DNA of 64,000 nt from Lenzites betulinus (Eukaryota > Basidiomycota > Agaricomycetes > Polyporales > Polyporaceae), in contig JABYQU010000006.1 of the NCBI GenBank assembly GCA_022264855.1, positions 992,001 through 1,056,000 on the forward strand, written 5' to 3'. A model generated the notes under the pieces. It worked only from the letters and a program-made list of their open reading frames with translations, made no database searches and was not told where the DNA came from. Made by a program: the position numbers and the translations under genes. Below, one piece after another: positions 55,768 to 64,000 of the stretch (the stretch's first letter is position 1; each line of letters starts with the position of its first letter).

Positions 55768-58700
55768 TTAGTACGCTGCGGTGAAGTCGCGTAGTTGCTG
55801 TTGCGCGGCTAGACTGTCCTCGCCGCCCGCCGGCGGCTCCTCAGGCTGGTCCGCAGCCGCGGTCTGCGCGCGGAACCGCTGGATCGCCGCAAGGCGCGCG
55901 CGCCAGTTCGTGATGATCTCTGTGCGCTGCTTGTCCTCGCCCGTGTGCTGCCAGACGGCGACGAACCAGTCCGCGAGCAGGCTCAGCTGGCGGACGAGCT
56001 GCGGGAGGTTCGCGGCGGAGACGAGCTTGAAGTCGCCGATGGGCGTGAACTCGACCATGCCGGGCGCGCGCTGGACGGAGACCTTGAAGTACTCGTGCTC
56101 GTGCAGGTTGTTCGAGAACGCGGCGATCGCGCCGCGCGAGTGCGGCTCGACGACGATGTTCACGAACTGGAACTGCGTGGAGAGCGTGTCGAAGCGGTAC
56201 GGCCGCCCGGAGTCGTTCCAGACGATGCGCACGTAGTCGTTCCCGATGTGCGCCTTCTTGCTATTGCAGAGCGGGTCGTTGGTCGGCATGAGCGTCGCGG
56301 TGTGGAAGAGGATTTGCCCGATGTCGTCCCACCATGCGTAGGCGTACTCGCCGTCGGTGTCAGGGTCGAGCCCGCCATCGTAGACGTCCGCCTGTCCGCG
56401 GAGGTTGATCAGCCGACCGAGCCCCTCCAGAAAGCGAGTGTATGCCGGCGAGCCGTGTGTGTTGCGCAAGATTTCTGTCTCGTGCTGCTGGCCGGGAGCG
56501 ACGTACATCACGCCGACTTTGTGCGTGTCGATGACGGGCATCAGGTCGAAGTTGCGGATGAAGCTGGCGATCTTCGACTTGTCCTTAACAAGACGCCCTC
56601 GGCCCACCGGCTTGGTATCCGGATACGCGGACAGCTGCAGGGCGAAGTAGCTCGGGTCGATGGAGACCTCCTTCCGACGCTGAGATGGTGCGCTGCCACT
56701 CCATACGTAGCCCGTAATAGGATCCGGCCGTGGTGCACTGGACGATGTCTCTGCCGTGTGGCTCAGCGCGGCCTCGACGTCTTTCTGCAATAACACAAGA
56801 ATGTGAGATAGAGATCCAACCGGGACCGACAGATAACGCACCAGCATCGGATTCCCTATAAACTGCTCCGTCGCCGTCTCGTCCGAAGCGCCCTCCGCGC
56901 CGTCGTCCTCCCGGTCCATCATCAACGTTGCCGAGATGGAGACCAGGTCGGGATCGACGTCTCCGAGCGGCACCATCGGCACGTTCTCCGCGCGGACGAG
57001 GAACTTCGTCATCCCAGACGCGCGCCGCGAGACGACCTCGATCCACCCACGCCGCGCGAGCGCGCGGATAGTCACGACCGTGTTGCCGAGGATCCACGTC
57101 TTCTCGCTGATCGCGGGCTCGGAGCTCTTCGCCTGCAGGCTCGGGCTCATCACGATCTCGTCCAGCGTCGAGCGGGCGGGACGCGGGTCCGCGCTGGCGT
57201 AGGTGTAGCGCGCGAGCCAGTCGAACGCGACCTCGGTGGGCGCGTCGACCTCGGGCTTGTTGCTGTTCGCGAGCAGGAGCTGCCGGACGATGTAGCTCAC
57301 GTGGCGCTGGCGGTCCGCGAGGTCGACCGCGAGGAACCACTCGTAGACGATGTAGTACGACATGATGCGGACGTGCTGGGAGAGCGCCCAGGAGATCGCG
57401 AGCGAGCCGTCCGCGCGGTTGTGGTTCTCGAGGTACTTGAGCGCGACGGCGAAGACCATCTTGTAGTTGTCCTCGGTGAAGTTCGCGTAGAGCGCGCGCT
57501 GCGAGCCGACGATGGCGAGGAAGTCGATGATGTGCACGGCCATGGCGGGGTTCGACATGATCTGCGACAGCTTCTCCATCACGCGCGTGAGGTACTTTGC
57601 CATTGACGGCCGCAACTCGAAGGAGGCGAGCGAGAGCGCGTGCAGGCAGCACCTCTGCGTCGACGGCTGCCCGTTGAGGCCCAGGAGGAACACCTCGACG
57701 AGGTGGTGCAGCTGCTGCACATTCTCGAAACAGCGCTTGTAGCTGATGAGCACGGTGAGCGTGTGGAACGCCAGTCCCTGCGCGTCGCGCGAGATGATCC
57801 CGTCCGGCCACCGCTCTACCTTGGTGGCGAGGGTGCCGTCTGCGATGCCCGAGCAGAGCGAGGCCAGGAGACGTGCAATGACCACCTTCGAGCGCGGTCC
57901 ACAGAACAGATGCTTGTTCGCGAGCTGCGTCGGCAGATGACACAGGATGTATGAGAGGATTTCCCACTCCCGCTCCGTCTCGATGATCTCCACGAGCTTC
58001 GACAGATAGACGGAGAGCGGGAGGACAGTCTCGTTGTGCCCGGGGTTCATGGGGTCGAAGGACGTCATGCCTTCGCTCGAGACGTCCGACGCGGTGACAG
58101 TGAGCGAGAGGACCTCCGGGATGGCCCACAGCGGGTCACGCGGTTTCTGCCAAAGCATCATGGCGGGGGGGATGCGCGCAGGGACGCGCGACCGACTCCG
58201 GCTGGCCTCCATGCGTTGTCCACGGCCGCGCGAAGGCCTCCGCCCGTCGCGCTCCTGCTGTGGTGGGGCGCGTGCCCGTGCCCTCCTCATCTCATCGTCT
58301 CGCAGCAGATCCTCGACGGTGCTCGGCCCGGCTTTGGCCCTGTTGATGAGCGCGGCGAGGTTGGCGACGTTCCCGTCCTTGTCGTACTCGTCCGAAGTGT
58401 AGTACAGTCTGTGGTCCCTGTCAACACGGAGGCGCATCAAGAACTGCAGGACCGTGAGCCGTGCGCGGACGCAGCCTGCTGTGGAGACGAGCTCAACGAG
58501 GTGGAGGAAGACGCGCTTGGCATGCCAGAGGCTGCAATAGGAGAGGGCGAGTGGGGTGAAGACAAGCTGGCTGAACACCGAGACGAGGGCAATGACGGCG
58601 CTGACGGACTTGGGGAAAAAGGGCGCTGGTTCGGGCGTGACCACGGGTGAAGGGGAAGGTTCGGGGAGTATTGGCATATCATTGGTTGGTCGTCGAGGCT

Positions 58701-61206
58701 TGGACTGTGACCGAGAGGCGGAACTGGAGGCAAACGAGTTGAGGAGGGACATGACGCTAGGCAACGACGTCTCCTTGTCCCGCGTCCCAGGGTATTCCGA
58801 CGTCATGCGTGAAAGCACAGGGGATGTGGAGGCAGTGTTTGTAGGAGGAATCAGTCCCGGAGGGGAAGGTACTTGAGACTCCACCGTTCTGATCGACGCG
58901 TTATCGTCTTCGTCGTCTTGTCTTTCGCGTGCCATCGAGAGGAGGAAGACCAAAATATCCTCACACATCCCCTCCTCCCTCTCGCAGTCATCTGTACCAG
59001 GTTCCTCTGCATGCTTCTCCACTAGGCGGAGGACGGCTTCGTCAGCGAGCAAGTTCCACGCAACTAGAGAATGATGGTCCTCCAGCTCTTCCGCAGGATG
59101 CCGTTTCCACACGTCAAAAACGAGGCTGGCGAGCGGCTTCCTGTACGTCGGAATATCTTTCACAAACTCCCAGACAGACTGTAGCTGCGCCATAACGTGC
59201 TGGCGTGTACTAACGCGAGTCGGAGAGAAAAGGCTCGACATTGTCAGCAGACTGCGCCATTCGTCCAGCCAGGACAGGGACATTGGGGACAGGCTTTGAC
59301 GCTCTGTCATAGTCACCAACAGCTTCGTGAGGTCACCGTCGGGGAGGTGATCGGCGATGGAGAGAATGATGGACGGTAGGACGAGGAATAATGGCGACGT
59401 TTTGAGGTCCTGCGCGAGGATCGTGGCAATAGCCACGAGAAACGGTGAAGAGCCATCTCGGCGATTGAGCGAGATGGGAACGAGGCTTCCGTCAGACGTC
59501 CTTTCTCTCAAGTCAACAACCATTGTATTGAGGGTAATGGTGAGGAATACATACTTCACAGAGCGCACATAAACGACTAGTTCGCGCAGGACGCTCCCTA
59601 TGGCTGTGACCTCCTCGTCATCGACGTCGTCGTTCTCACCCCGCTCGTCTCTGGTCTGACCAGCGTCCTTGATGATCCCGGTGACCTCGTCCATGGCTTG
59701 GATGTCATCCTTGATGATGCCTGCGATCTCGTGCAAGACCTCTTCCTTGGGCGGCGCAATCGCATTCGGTGGGATTTCCTGCTCCTGCGCAATCCAAGCC
59801 TTTGCGGCGCGCGAAAGAACACGAGCGAAGCGCACAAGATCCCACGCTGCATTCTCATCTTGTGGCCACGCTCCCTCCATGAGCCCCTTCTCAAGGTTGA
59901 GATTCGTGGGCGCTCCCGAAGGGGAGTAGCGGACGCGGGACTCGCGTTCGATATATGCACGTACCAGGCGACGTTGGAGAACCTGTCTGAGGGAGATGCG
60001 CAGCGTGCGGAGGGCACCTACCGAGGCTTGTACGGCGACTTGTACGTCCGTTTCTTGACAAGGGAAGAAATGCCGCTTCAGCAGAATCTTGCACGAAGAT
60101 GCGTATGGTCCGACGACCAGCTTCGCAAGGATCTTGGAGATCTCATGCTCGAGTGGGTTTTGGTGTTGCACGCCAGGTGACAGCGAGATACGAGGGAGTG
60201 GTGAAGCGTAGAATGCAAGTGCACGGAACAAAAGCGGTAGGATAGACGTCAGGTAGTTCGGAGCAAGTGCAACGAGCCGTTCGGAGAGGTAAGTCAAGTA
60301 AGCGTCAATTACTATGTCGGCGGGGTGCTTGATGAGCGAGAGTTTAGGGAGCGAGGTAGAGGAATGGTGACGCCGGTGAGCGAGGGACTGTTTAGAGGGA
60401 GAGGTGGCTTTTGTCGTCAATTGAGGCTCCAGAAAAGGCGAGTTTGGAGGCGAGGAGGGGTTGAGATGTTCTGCTGGGGCGGTCAAAGCTCTGTCGACAA
60501 GACGTTCCCAGAGACTCAATACACCAGCTGTGTCTTCCTCTGTGAGACGCGAGACGAACTCGGGCCTGCGGACCAGGTCGATCATGAAAGCGGTGAGAGA
60601 CTCGACACTGCGCTGACGCTCCAGCCTGTCCTCGTGCGACATTGAGTTCGTCCGCACAAGGGCCTCTAACGCGCATTCGGCCCAGCTTTTGAGCATGTTC
60701 AGTATCTGACGCTCCATGCCCAGTGCGTGCGATCCCGAAGAGATGAGGGATTGCAACGCCCGGGTTCGTGCCTCCCAAAGCTCTTGCGACCATGGGGCAT
60801 CAATGAACAGTGAGAGGCAGGAGAACCTATCGGTAGTGGTTATGATGGAGGGACCGCTCCCCTTCAGATAGGCAGTGAGGATATCGTATCCAGCGACCTG
60901 CAAGGGGGCGGGGGAATCATCAGAGCATAGGGATGCTAGAACTGGCTGGAGGGCGGCGAGACTGGGAGGGGGCGAGTGTGCATCGAGCGCGCCTAAGGCG
61001 GTCGCTAGCGACTTTGCGTAGTTGAGAGAAGGAACTGCGGGCGGAGTGAGTGCCTCAATCAGAGCCTCCCACTGAAGAGGGGCAGAGATAGCGGGCGGGA
61101 CGGGGGTGGGGGTGTTTTCCGCCTTGCGCCGCCAGCCAAAGGTGAAGGCGCTGGTGTTTGCCCTCTGTCTCGTTGGTCTGTGTGCGTCGTCATTCTGTGA
61201 AGGCAT
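55768..61206 (-). CDS. TSC2: Tsc2 (tuberin), Rheb GTPase-activating protein
   Basis: Tsc2 partners Tsc1 and switches off Rheb, restraining TORC1 at the vacuole/lysosome when nutrients are short. The start MPSQNDDAHRPTRQRANTSA is at 61206. The tuberin N-terminal helical domain includes FMIDLVRRPEFVSRLTEEDT; the middle is a long HEAT-like region with a Ser/Pro-rich insert (about 58930-58620). The C-terminal Rap/Ran-GAP domain contains the asparagine thumb in SKKAHIGNDYVRIVWNDSG, with INLRGQADVYDGGL and FVNIVVEPHSRG. The reading frame is open for 1,812 codons, but a 57-nt stretch at 56785-56841 has perfect intron ends (GTGCGT...TTGCAG) and no stop; spliced, the protein is 1,793 residues. A weaker 48-nt candidate lies at 59507-59554. 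The gene is nearly intronless in a neighbourhood of intron-rich genes. Confidence 0.92.
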   Translation of the reverse strand: MPSQNDDAHRPTRQRANTSAFTFGWRRKAENTPTPVPPAISAPLQWEALIEALTPPAVPSLNYAKSLATALGALDAHSPPPSLAALQPVLASLCSDDSPAPLQVAGYDILTAYLKGSGPSIITTTDRFSCLSLFIDAPWSQELWEARTRALQSLISSGSHALGMERQILNMLKSWAECALEALVRTNSMSHEDRLERQRSVESLTAFMIDLVRRPEFVSRLTEEDTAGVLSLWERLVDRALTAPAEHLNPSSPPNSPFLEPQLTTKATSPSKQSLAHRRHHSSTSLPKLSLIKHPADIVIDAYLTYLSERLVALAPNYLTSILPLLFRALAFYASPLPRISLSPGVQHQNPLEHEISKILAKLVVGPYASSCKILLKRHFFPCQETDVQVAVQASVGALRTLRISLRQVLQRRLVRAYIERESRVRYSPSGAPTNLNLEKGLMEGAWPQDENAAWDLVRFARVLSRAAKAWIAQEQEIPPNAIAPPKEEVLHEIAGIIKDDIQAMDEVTGIIKDAGQTRDERGENDDVDDEEVTAIGSVLRELVVYVRSVKYVFLTITLNTMVVDLRERTSDGSLVPISLNRRDGSSPFLVAIATILAQDLKTSPLFLVLPSIILSIADHLPDGDLTKLLVTMTERQSLSPMSLSWLDEWRSLLTMSSLFSPTRVSTRQHVMAQLQSVWEFVKDIPTYRKPLASLVFDVWKRHPAEELEDHHSLVAWNLLADEAVLRLVEKHAEEPGTDDCEREEGMCEDILVFLLSMARERQDDEDDNASIRTVESQVPSPPGLIPPTNTASTSPVLSRMTSEYPGTRDKETSLPSVMSLLNSFASSSASRSQSKPRRPTNDMPILPEPSPSPVVTPEPAPFFPKSVSAVIALVSVFSQLVFTPLALSYCSLWHAKRVFLHLVELVSTAGCVRARLTVLQFLMRLRVDRDHRLYYTSDEYDKDGNVANLAALINRAKAGPSTVEDLLRDDEMRRARARAPPQQERDGRRPSRGRGQRMEASRSRSRVPARIPPAMMLWQKPRDPLWAIPEVLSLTVTASDVSSEGMTSFDPMNPGHNETVLPLSVYLSKLVEIIETEREWEILSYILCHLPTQLANKHLFCGPRSKVVIARLLASLCSGIADGTLATKVERWPDGIISRDAQGLAFHTLTVLISYKRCFENVQQLHHLVEVFLLGLNGQPSTQRCCLHALSLASFELRPSMAKYLTRVMEKLSQIMSNPAMAVHIIDFLAIVGSQRALYANFTEDNYKMVFAVALKYLENHNRADGSLAISWALSQHVRIMSYYIVYEWFLAVDLADRQRHVSYIVRQLLLANSNKPEVDAPTEVAFDWLARYTYASADPRPARSTLDEIVMSPSLQAKSSEPAISEKTWILGNTVVTIRALARRGWIEVVSRRASGMTKFLVRAENVPMVPLGDVDPDLVSISATLMMDREDDGAEGASDETATEQFIGNPMLVRYLSVPVGSLSHILVLLQKDVEAALSHTAETSSSAPRPDPITGYVWSGSAPSQRRKEVSIDPSYFALQLSAYPDTKPVGRGRLVKDKSKIASFIRNFDLMPVIDTHKVGVMYVAPGQQHETEILRNTHGSPAYTRFLEGLGRLINLRGQADVYDGGLDPDTDGEYAYAWWDDIGQILFHTATLMPTNDPLCNSKKAHIGNDYVRIVWNDSGRPYRFDTLSTQFQFVNIVVEPHSRGAIAAFSNNLHEHEYFKVSVQRAPGMVEFTPIGDFKLVSAANLPQLVRQLSLLADWFVAVWQHTGEDKQRTEIITNWRARLAAIQRFRAQTAAADQPEEPPAGGEDSLAAQQQLRDFTAAY

Positions 61207-61749
61207 TCAGCGCTGAAGGGGGTGGCGGTGAGTACGGCGCGCAAACTCCGCAAGAGAAGCGAGAGCTCACGACGGACTGGCCGAAAGAAACGTGAGAGCC
61301 CTGCGGTTTTGGAAGCCAAGATATTCACGAGAAAGGGGATAAGTAAAAAGGAGAAGAGAAAGGGGCATGCAGCCGGCGTCGTCTGAGTGGAGGGAGAGAG
61401 GGAAGAGGGAGAGGGAGAGGGACTCGGAAGAGGGAGGGGGAGGGGATGGGCAAGCCGCTCAAGCGCCCGACGCCCTCCAGATCGCCTTACGTACGTCCGG
61501 CGCTTGCCGAACTCACCAAATATCTGCCACCACAGGCCTCTCTAATCTGGACGTTCATCCATTATAATGTGCGCATCAGGCTCGCGCACAGCATGCTAGT
61601 ACTGCAGTCAACTCTCTATTAAACTGCAGTGTATTATAATCACTGCAGCGGTCGTTATTGATGAAAGTAAGTCCTTCAAAGCACTTCGTACATACAACGG
61701 ACAAGAACGGGTGACATACATCCTGAGGCCTGGGGCAGCCTTCCCGTCA
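61207..61749. other. Intergenic, Tsc2 upstream region with GA-rich tract
   Basis: The Tsc2 promoter side. It contains a strongly purine-rich GA tract at about 61386-61450 on the plus strand (pyrimidine-rich relative to Tsc2). The short open frames are products of this low-complexity DNA. Confidence 0.5.
61386..61450 (+). repeat. Purine (GA)-rich tract
   Basis: About 65 bases almost without pyrimidines (GGGAGA/GGAAGA units), lying about 180-245 bp upstream of the Tsc2 ATG. Such a CT-rich tract on the Tsc2 coding strand is common in fungal promoters. Confidence 0.6.
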
Positions 61750-62424
61750 CTATGTCTCCAGCGTAGCAATCAGTTTACCAAAGTCTAGGGTAAGCCAGCG
61801 ACATTAGTTGTGCCCTAGGCAGTCGCAATATTGATGAACCACAACGATGCTGACCTTCGACCGCCTTTTTAGCAATCGCCATGCCTTTCACCTGGCCCTT
61901 CTCGCGCTCCCGGTCATTGGCCACCATCGACGCGTTCTTCTTCTCAGACAGCGCCTACGCGACATCGGGTTACCCTTGTATGCGTTGACAACAAAGGGGC
62001 CGGCTCACCCGAAGCTGCTGTTGCTCGTGCTGCAATTGAAGCCATAATTTACGTATGTGGTCGTCCACTTGGGCATACTGGAGCACGAATTTCTCGTATA
62101 CAGCGTTCCTGAGACAAGTTCAGAGATGATCACGGCTCCGCCATGTGGACGCACATGTCCGCTACCGCCGCGCTATACTCCTCCAGCCTTCCCGCAATCT
62201 ACGCAAAGCAAGTTCAGTGTATGCTACCGATTCGCTCTTCGAAAATACTGACACATTTATCCAGGTCATGCCTGGCGCCTTGGAGGAACTTGGACTCTTT
62301 GTCCTTCCTCTTCTTTTCCCAAGATGCTATGCCGCGAGGTGAGCAACGGCCGAATGCTAGGACAAGAGAGCCCCCCGGCCGGGATGTATGCGCTCACTTT
62401 GCATCTGAGCCGCGACGGCTGCCA
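61750..62424 (-). CDS. Small coiled-coil protein, hidden by short exons
   Basis: Six small exons splice in phase into 126 residues. Exon 1 (28 nt, from 62424) encodes MAAVAAQMQ and joins to TSWEKKRKDKESKFLQGA. Then follow IAGRLEEYSAAVADM, NAVYEKFVLQYAQVDDHIRK, ALSEKKNASMVANDREREKG and finally DFGKLIATLET with a stop at 61752-61750. Leading introns include GTGAGC-CATAG, GTCAGT-CGTAG, GTGCGT-CTCAG and GTGAGC-CGTAG types. The product is almost entirely charged and helical, with heptad-like spacing (LWLQLQHEQQQLRALSEKK), so a coiled coil acting as a small structural or complex subunit is likely. I do not recognise the family. None of its exons forms a long open frame alone. Upstream extension is possible but no better ATG was seen. 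Confidence 0.65.
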
Positions 62425-62890
62425 TTATTCTGTTCGCGATGAGTTGATGTTTTGCTGTGTACGCTTTTGTGGGATTCGCATTTACCCTGCATCGTCGCTG
62501 GCGACGGACTGCGGCGAAGCCTGAGGGCAGTTATAAGTAGGCGTTCACGAGCGCCTCCCGACCGGGCAAAATGACCAAACCTTTTCTGTTCTCTTGGGCA
62601 TCGCGTGGAGACTGCGCCTGTGTTGATACGTCGATTCCGATGAGATGATGAGAGTAGGAGGCAAGGAACACCCCCGGCCGGAGACCTTGCACGCAAACGC
62701 GTCGCGTCGAGCGTGCTTCGACAGAACGCGTTTATTGGGCGCTCCGCGCCGAGCGTAGATCTCACTCTCCGATTTCGATCGTGTGAACGATGATCTTCCA
62801 CAAAAGGCACACTCAAACGTTAAGCGAGTACGTCGGTACTTGTCAATACTTTTAGTCGCCCTCACGTTTGGATGAGGAGTACTTCGGAGT

Positions 62891-62895
62891 AAAAA
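62891..62895 (-). terminator. RNA polymerase III terminator of tRNA-Gly
   Basis: Five consecutive T on the minus strand, five bases after the tRNA 3' end, the usual stop signal for Pol III. Confidence 0.7.
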
Positions 62896-62900
62896 CGCAT

Positions 62901-62970
62901 GCATTAAGGGGGAATCGAACCCCCGGCGGGTCGATGGCAACGACCCAGGTTACCACTACCCCATTAATGC
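62901..62970 (-). tRNA. tRNA-Gly (anticodon GCC)
   Basis: On the minus strand the 7-bp acceptor stem GCATTAA pairs with TTAATGC. The D arm contains the internal A box (TGGGGTAGTGGTA). The anticodon arm GGTCG-TTGCCAT-CGACC places GCC at positions 34-36. The T arm GGGGGTTCGATTCCCCC holds the B box. Length is 70 nt, with no intron. CCA is not encoded, as expected in eukaryotes. Confidence 0.95.
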
Positions 62971-63301
62971 TTATCAGGGTGCTGTTTTCTTGCGGATAGA
63001 ATCATTCAGACAAAACCTGTACTTCCTCTGCCCGAAGCACTGATGATAGTATGTAATGCAACTCTGTATCTGCAGCTTCAAGAAGCTTCCAGGCTGGAGC
63101 AGTTGTCGTACATGAACTGTTCTTACAACAGGGTGCCACCACAGGCATTTTTGGTGTATGGGGCATAAGCTCACGTCGAGCCGCCGGTACATGTCCCAGT
63201 ACTGGCATGTCGACGACTGTTGAAGAAAGGCATTTGAGGAAAGCAACCACGAACCCACTGCATGCGATAGCACAACACTATATAAGTTACATCCAAATCA
63301 A
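62971..63301. other. Intergenic, tRNA upstream region
   Basis: 3' flank of the Trs65 gene and 5' flank of tRNA-Gly, both on the minus strand. No coding signal supported. Confidence 0.5.
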
Positions 63302-64000
63302 CTACTCCACTGCTCCTGCGGCAGCGCTACTGTCAGGCTCGTGCACAATCACGTCAATGACCGATCTGCAAAACCCCCGTCAACGCTGAATCAAGTATGA
63401 CTGCATATATAGCACGCACCTCAAGTTCATAGCGTAGCCCGTCTGGATATCTGTCAGCGTGAGCGTATCGATCGCGTGCACGCCCGGCGCGAGCGCGAGG
63501 AAGTCCATCCGCACAGACTGGCACGTCGCCGGGAGGAGCGGCCTGCGCAGCGGTAGTCAGCCAGCACGCCCAAATCGCCCCTACGCACAAACCAACGACT
63601 TACCCGATCCGGACGCGGTTCTCCAGCGGGATGATCCCCGGGGGATGCGCCTCCTCGCCGTTCTTCAGCCCGCCCTGCGGGGCCCGCGTCGCGCCGTGCA
63701 TGCGCCGCCGCCGCCGCTCCTCGGGGAAGCTCACCTCGAAGCGGCGCGTCCACGACGACTGGTTGAACACGAAGATGTCGAGCGTGAACTCGTCGAGCGG
63801 GAAGAGCCGCCCCGCCCCGGGTCCCGCGTGTGCCTTCGCGCTCGAGAGCAACCCGACGGACACCACGATCGACTCCGACCCGCCCTCACCCGCGCCCTCG
63901 CCCTCGTAAAGCCCAGACTGGCGGTCCGCGGGCATACCGCCTCCAGCGTTCTGCAGGCCCTGCATGCCTCCAAACCCGAACCCGCCCACGGTCGGTCCCG
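63302..64000 (-). CDS. TRAPP subunit Trs65-like, 3' part only
   Basis: The gene enters from the right edge, so only its C-terminal third is visible. Trs65 belongs to the TRAPPII complex, which activates Rab GTPases for trafficking at the trans-Golgi. The visible protein has a Gly-rich start, then DEFTLDIFVFNQSSWTRRFE, a basic loop, and IIPLENRVRIG joined across an intron to PLLPATCQSVRMDFLALAPG, then VHAIDTLTLTDIQTGYAMNL and, after another intron, SVIDVIVHEPDSSAAAGAVE and a stop at 63304-63302. The pattern ENRVRIGPLLP...C...FLAL.PG.H.I..L.L.D is typical of the family's immunoglobulin-like C-terminal domain. The domain call rests on recollection of the family and was not searched. Confidence 0.78.

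Noticed and set aside
56585..58129. 514-codon frame overlapping Tsc2 on the same strand
   Set aside because: Arg/Ala-rich shadow of the GC-biased third positions of Tsc2; no family similarity.

Overview
The window looks like nuclear DNA of an agaricomycete basidiomycete, most likely a polypore (Polyporales). Genes are dense, on both strands, and cut by many introns of about 45-75 nt. Several proteins match families I know mainly from Agaricomycetes: a multicopy Gag-like CCHC protein, Plavaka transposon proteins, F-box proteins fused to a nucleotidyltransferase-like fold, and cysteine-containing orphan proteins. The only RNA gene I can support is a tRNA-Gly(GCC). Exon structures were worked out by hand from GT-AG sites and reading-frame phase, so boundaries are predictions. 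Several genes are assembled from exons too short to show as open frames.

1-16 kb is an accessory-like stretch: a LaeA/UMTA-type methyltransferase, a Gag-like zinc-knuckle protein, an orphan protein, an F-box/nucleotidyltransferase-like gene, a short membrane protein, an 11-exon WD40 gene with a hydrophobic tail, then about 3.5 kb with few genes (11.2-14.7 kb) holding a Ser/Thr-rich segment, a Zn2Cys6 fragment and AT-rich DNA, and a conserved nuclear-type protein.

16-64 kb is mostly housekeeping. It carries HEATR5/Laa1 (AP-1 accessory), a two-RRM Hrp1-like protein, a truncated LINE with a 12-bp target-site duplication, a GH3 NagZ-like hydrolase, a VHS-GAT protein, an ARMT1/DUF89 phosphatase, Misato/Dml1, a Lon protease ending in a peroxisomal signal, lipoamide dehydrogenase, a C2H2 regulator, a Plavaka remnant, an acidic protein, the SAC phosphatase Fig4, an MLKL-NTD-like/pseudokinase protein, Tsc2 (tuberin), a small coiled-coil protein, tRNA-Gly and the 3' part of the TRAPP subunit Trs65.

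Five of these (HEATR5, VHS-GAT, Fig4, Tsc2, Trs65) act at the trans-Golgi, endosome or lysosome/vacuole, although they are transcribed separately. Two pairs share compact divergent promoters: the acidic protein with Fig4 (142 bp) and Dml1 with Lon (313 bp).
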